Positions 5,614 through 6,183 of a stretch of 6,183 nt of DNA are shown here, piece by piece. Location: the NCBI GenBank assembly GCA_028288385.1, contig JAQBNX010000603.1, positions 1-6,183 of the forward strand. Direction: 5' to 3'. Position 1 is the first letter of the stretch, and each line of letters begins with the position of its first letter. The DNA is from Spirosoma sp. Lineage in GTDB: Bacteria; Bacteroidota; Bacteroidia; Cytophagales; Spirosomataceae. The notes under the pieces were generated by a model. The model was not told where the DNA came from. It searched no databases and saw only the letters and a program-made list of their open reading frames with translations. Made by a program: the position numbers and the translations under genes.

Positions 5614-6183
5614 ATGAAAATTAAAGTGTGCGGTTTGCGCGATGCCGACAACCTGAAGGAAATTGCCGCCCTTAGTCCCGACTTCATTGGGTTTATTTTC
5701 TACGATCAGTCGCCCCGCTATGTAGGCGAGGAGTTAGACGAAGAAGTGGTAAGGGCACTACCCCGTTCCATTCGGAAGGTAGGCGTATTTGTCAATGCCA
5801 GTCCGGAGTTCATTCTGCGTACTGTCAAAAAATATGACTTCCAGTACGTTCAGCTACATGGCAACGAAAACCCCGACTTTTGCCGCAGCCTGCGAAACCG
5901 TGGTATCAATCTTATCAAAGCGTTTCGGGTGGATGCATCATTCAACTTTTCGATGCTGAACAATTACAAAGCCCAGTGCGATTTTTTTCTGTTCGATGCG
6001 AAGGGTGACCAGCCCGGCGGCAACGGCCACACGTTTGACTGGAGCATCCTGAGCCGCTACGACAACGATAAACCATTTTTCATTAGTGGCGGCATCGGCC
6101 TCGACAACCTCGATCAGTTGGCGGCTCTGAAAGGCATGAAACTCTATGGCGTAGATGTTAACAGCCAGGTTGAAACGGCACCC
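5614..6183 (+). CDS. trpF: phosphoribosylanthranilate isomerase (3' end outside the window)
   Basis: 190 residues are visible and the frame is still open at the window edge. The family is usually about 205-215 residues, so roughly 15-25 are missing. It isomerises phosphoribosylanthranilate to CdRP, the substrate of TrpC. General base Cys6 in KVCGL and general acid Asp128 in FLFDAKG are both present. Other marks are FIGFIFYDQSPRYV (24-37), VGVFVN (56-61), VQLHG (79-83), KAFRV (102-106), GGNGHTFDW (135-143), ISGGI (157-161) and YGVDVNSQVE (178-187), the last being the Bacteroidota-like version of the GVDVSSGVE phosphate-binding end. Its ATG is 11 nt after the trpC stop, so the two are surely cotranscribed. 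trpB and trpA are expected next (inference from the usual Bacteroidota order). Confidence 0.95.
   Translation, partial: MKIKVCGLRDADNLKEIAALSPDFIGFIFYDQSPRYVGEELDEEVVRALPRSIRKVGVFVNASPEFILRTVKKYDFQYVQLHGNENPDFCRSLRNRGINLIKAFRVDASFNFSMLNNYKAQCDFFLFDAKGDQPGGNGHTFDWSILSRYDNDKPFFISGGIGLDNLDQLAALKGMKLYGVDVNSQVETAP

Noticed and set aside
1..6183. CRISPR array, insertion sequence, integrase attachment site at the tRNA
   Set aside because: No direct repeat array, transposase or inverted terminal repeats seen. I noticed no second copy of the tRNA 3' end in the window, and the sequence after the tRNA is the trp leader, not a mobile element.

Overview
The window looks like chromosomal DNA from a Bacteroidota bacterium of the Cytophagales (Spirosoma-like; inferred, no search was run). 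The grounds are a TAnnTTTG-type -7 box, start codons without Shine-Dalgarno sequences, mid-range GC, the gene order trpE-G-D-C-F, and the style of the proteins. All genes lie on the + strand.

Layout. Positions 1-1319 hold the end of a two-gene unit: the C-terminal part of a family 1-like glycoside hydrolase, overlapping by ATGA with an alpha/beta hydrolase. A tRNA-Pro(CGG) follows at 1350-1423, with a -7 box just upstream. The trp leader occupies 1424-1600. The first five genes of the tryptophan pathway run from 1601 to the end: trpE, trpG (ATGA overlap), trpD, trpC and trpF (cut by the window edge). trpB and trpA would be expected beyond it. Together TrpE/TrpG make anthranilate, TrpD adds phosphoribosyl, TrpF isomerises and TrpC closes the indole ring.

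The main discovery is in the stretch between the tRNA and trpE. A tiny ORF at 1477-1512 encodes MIWWWHSSHLG, with three consecutive Trp codons, followed by a strong intrinsic terminator (1551-1582) that ends only 18 nt before the trpE ATG. I could pair the leader by hand into three competing structures: 1:2 (1483-1499 with 1511-1527), 2:3 antiterminator (1504-1520 with 1551-1568) and 3:4 terminator (1551-1559 with 1566-1574). This is the architecture of ribosome-mediated trp attenuation, best known from enterobacteria, here in an apparent Bacteroidota.

A second notable point is that I find no terminator and no recognisable promoter between the tRNA-Pro and the leader peptide. The tRNA and the trp operon may therefore share one transcript, with the attenuator serving as the tRNA's terminator. 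The five Trp enzymes are also very poor in tryptophan (4 residues in 1453), which fits genes that must be translated when Trp is scarce.
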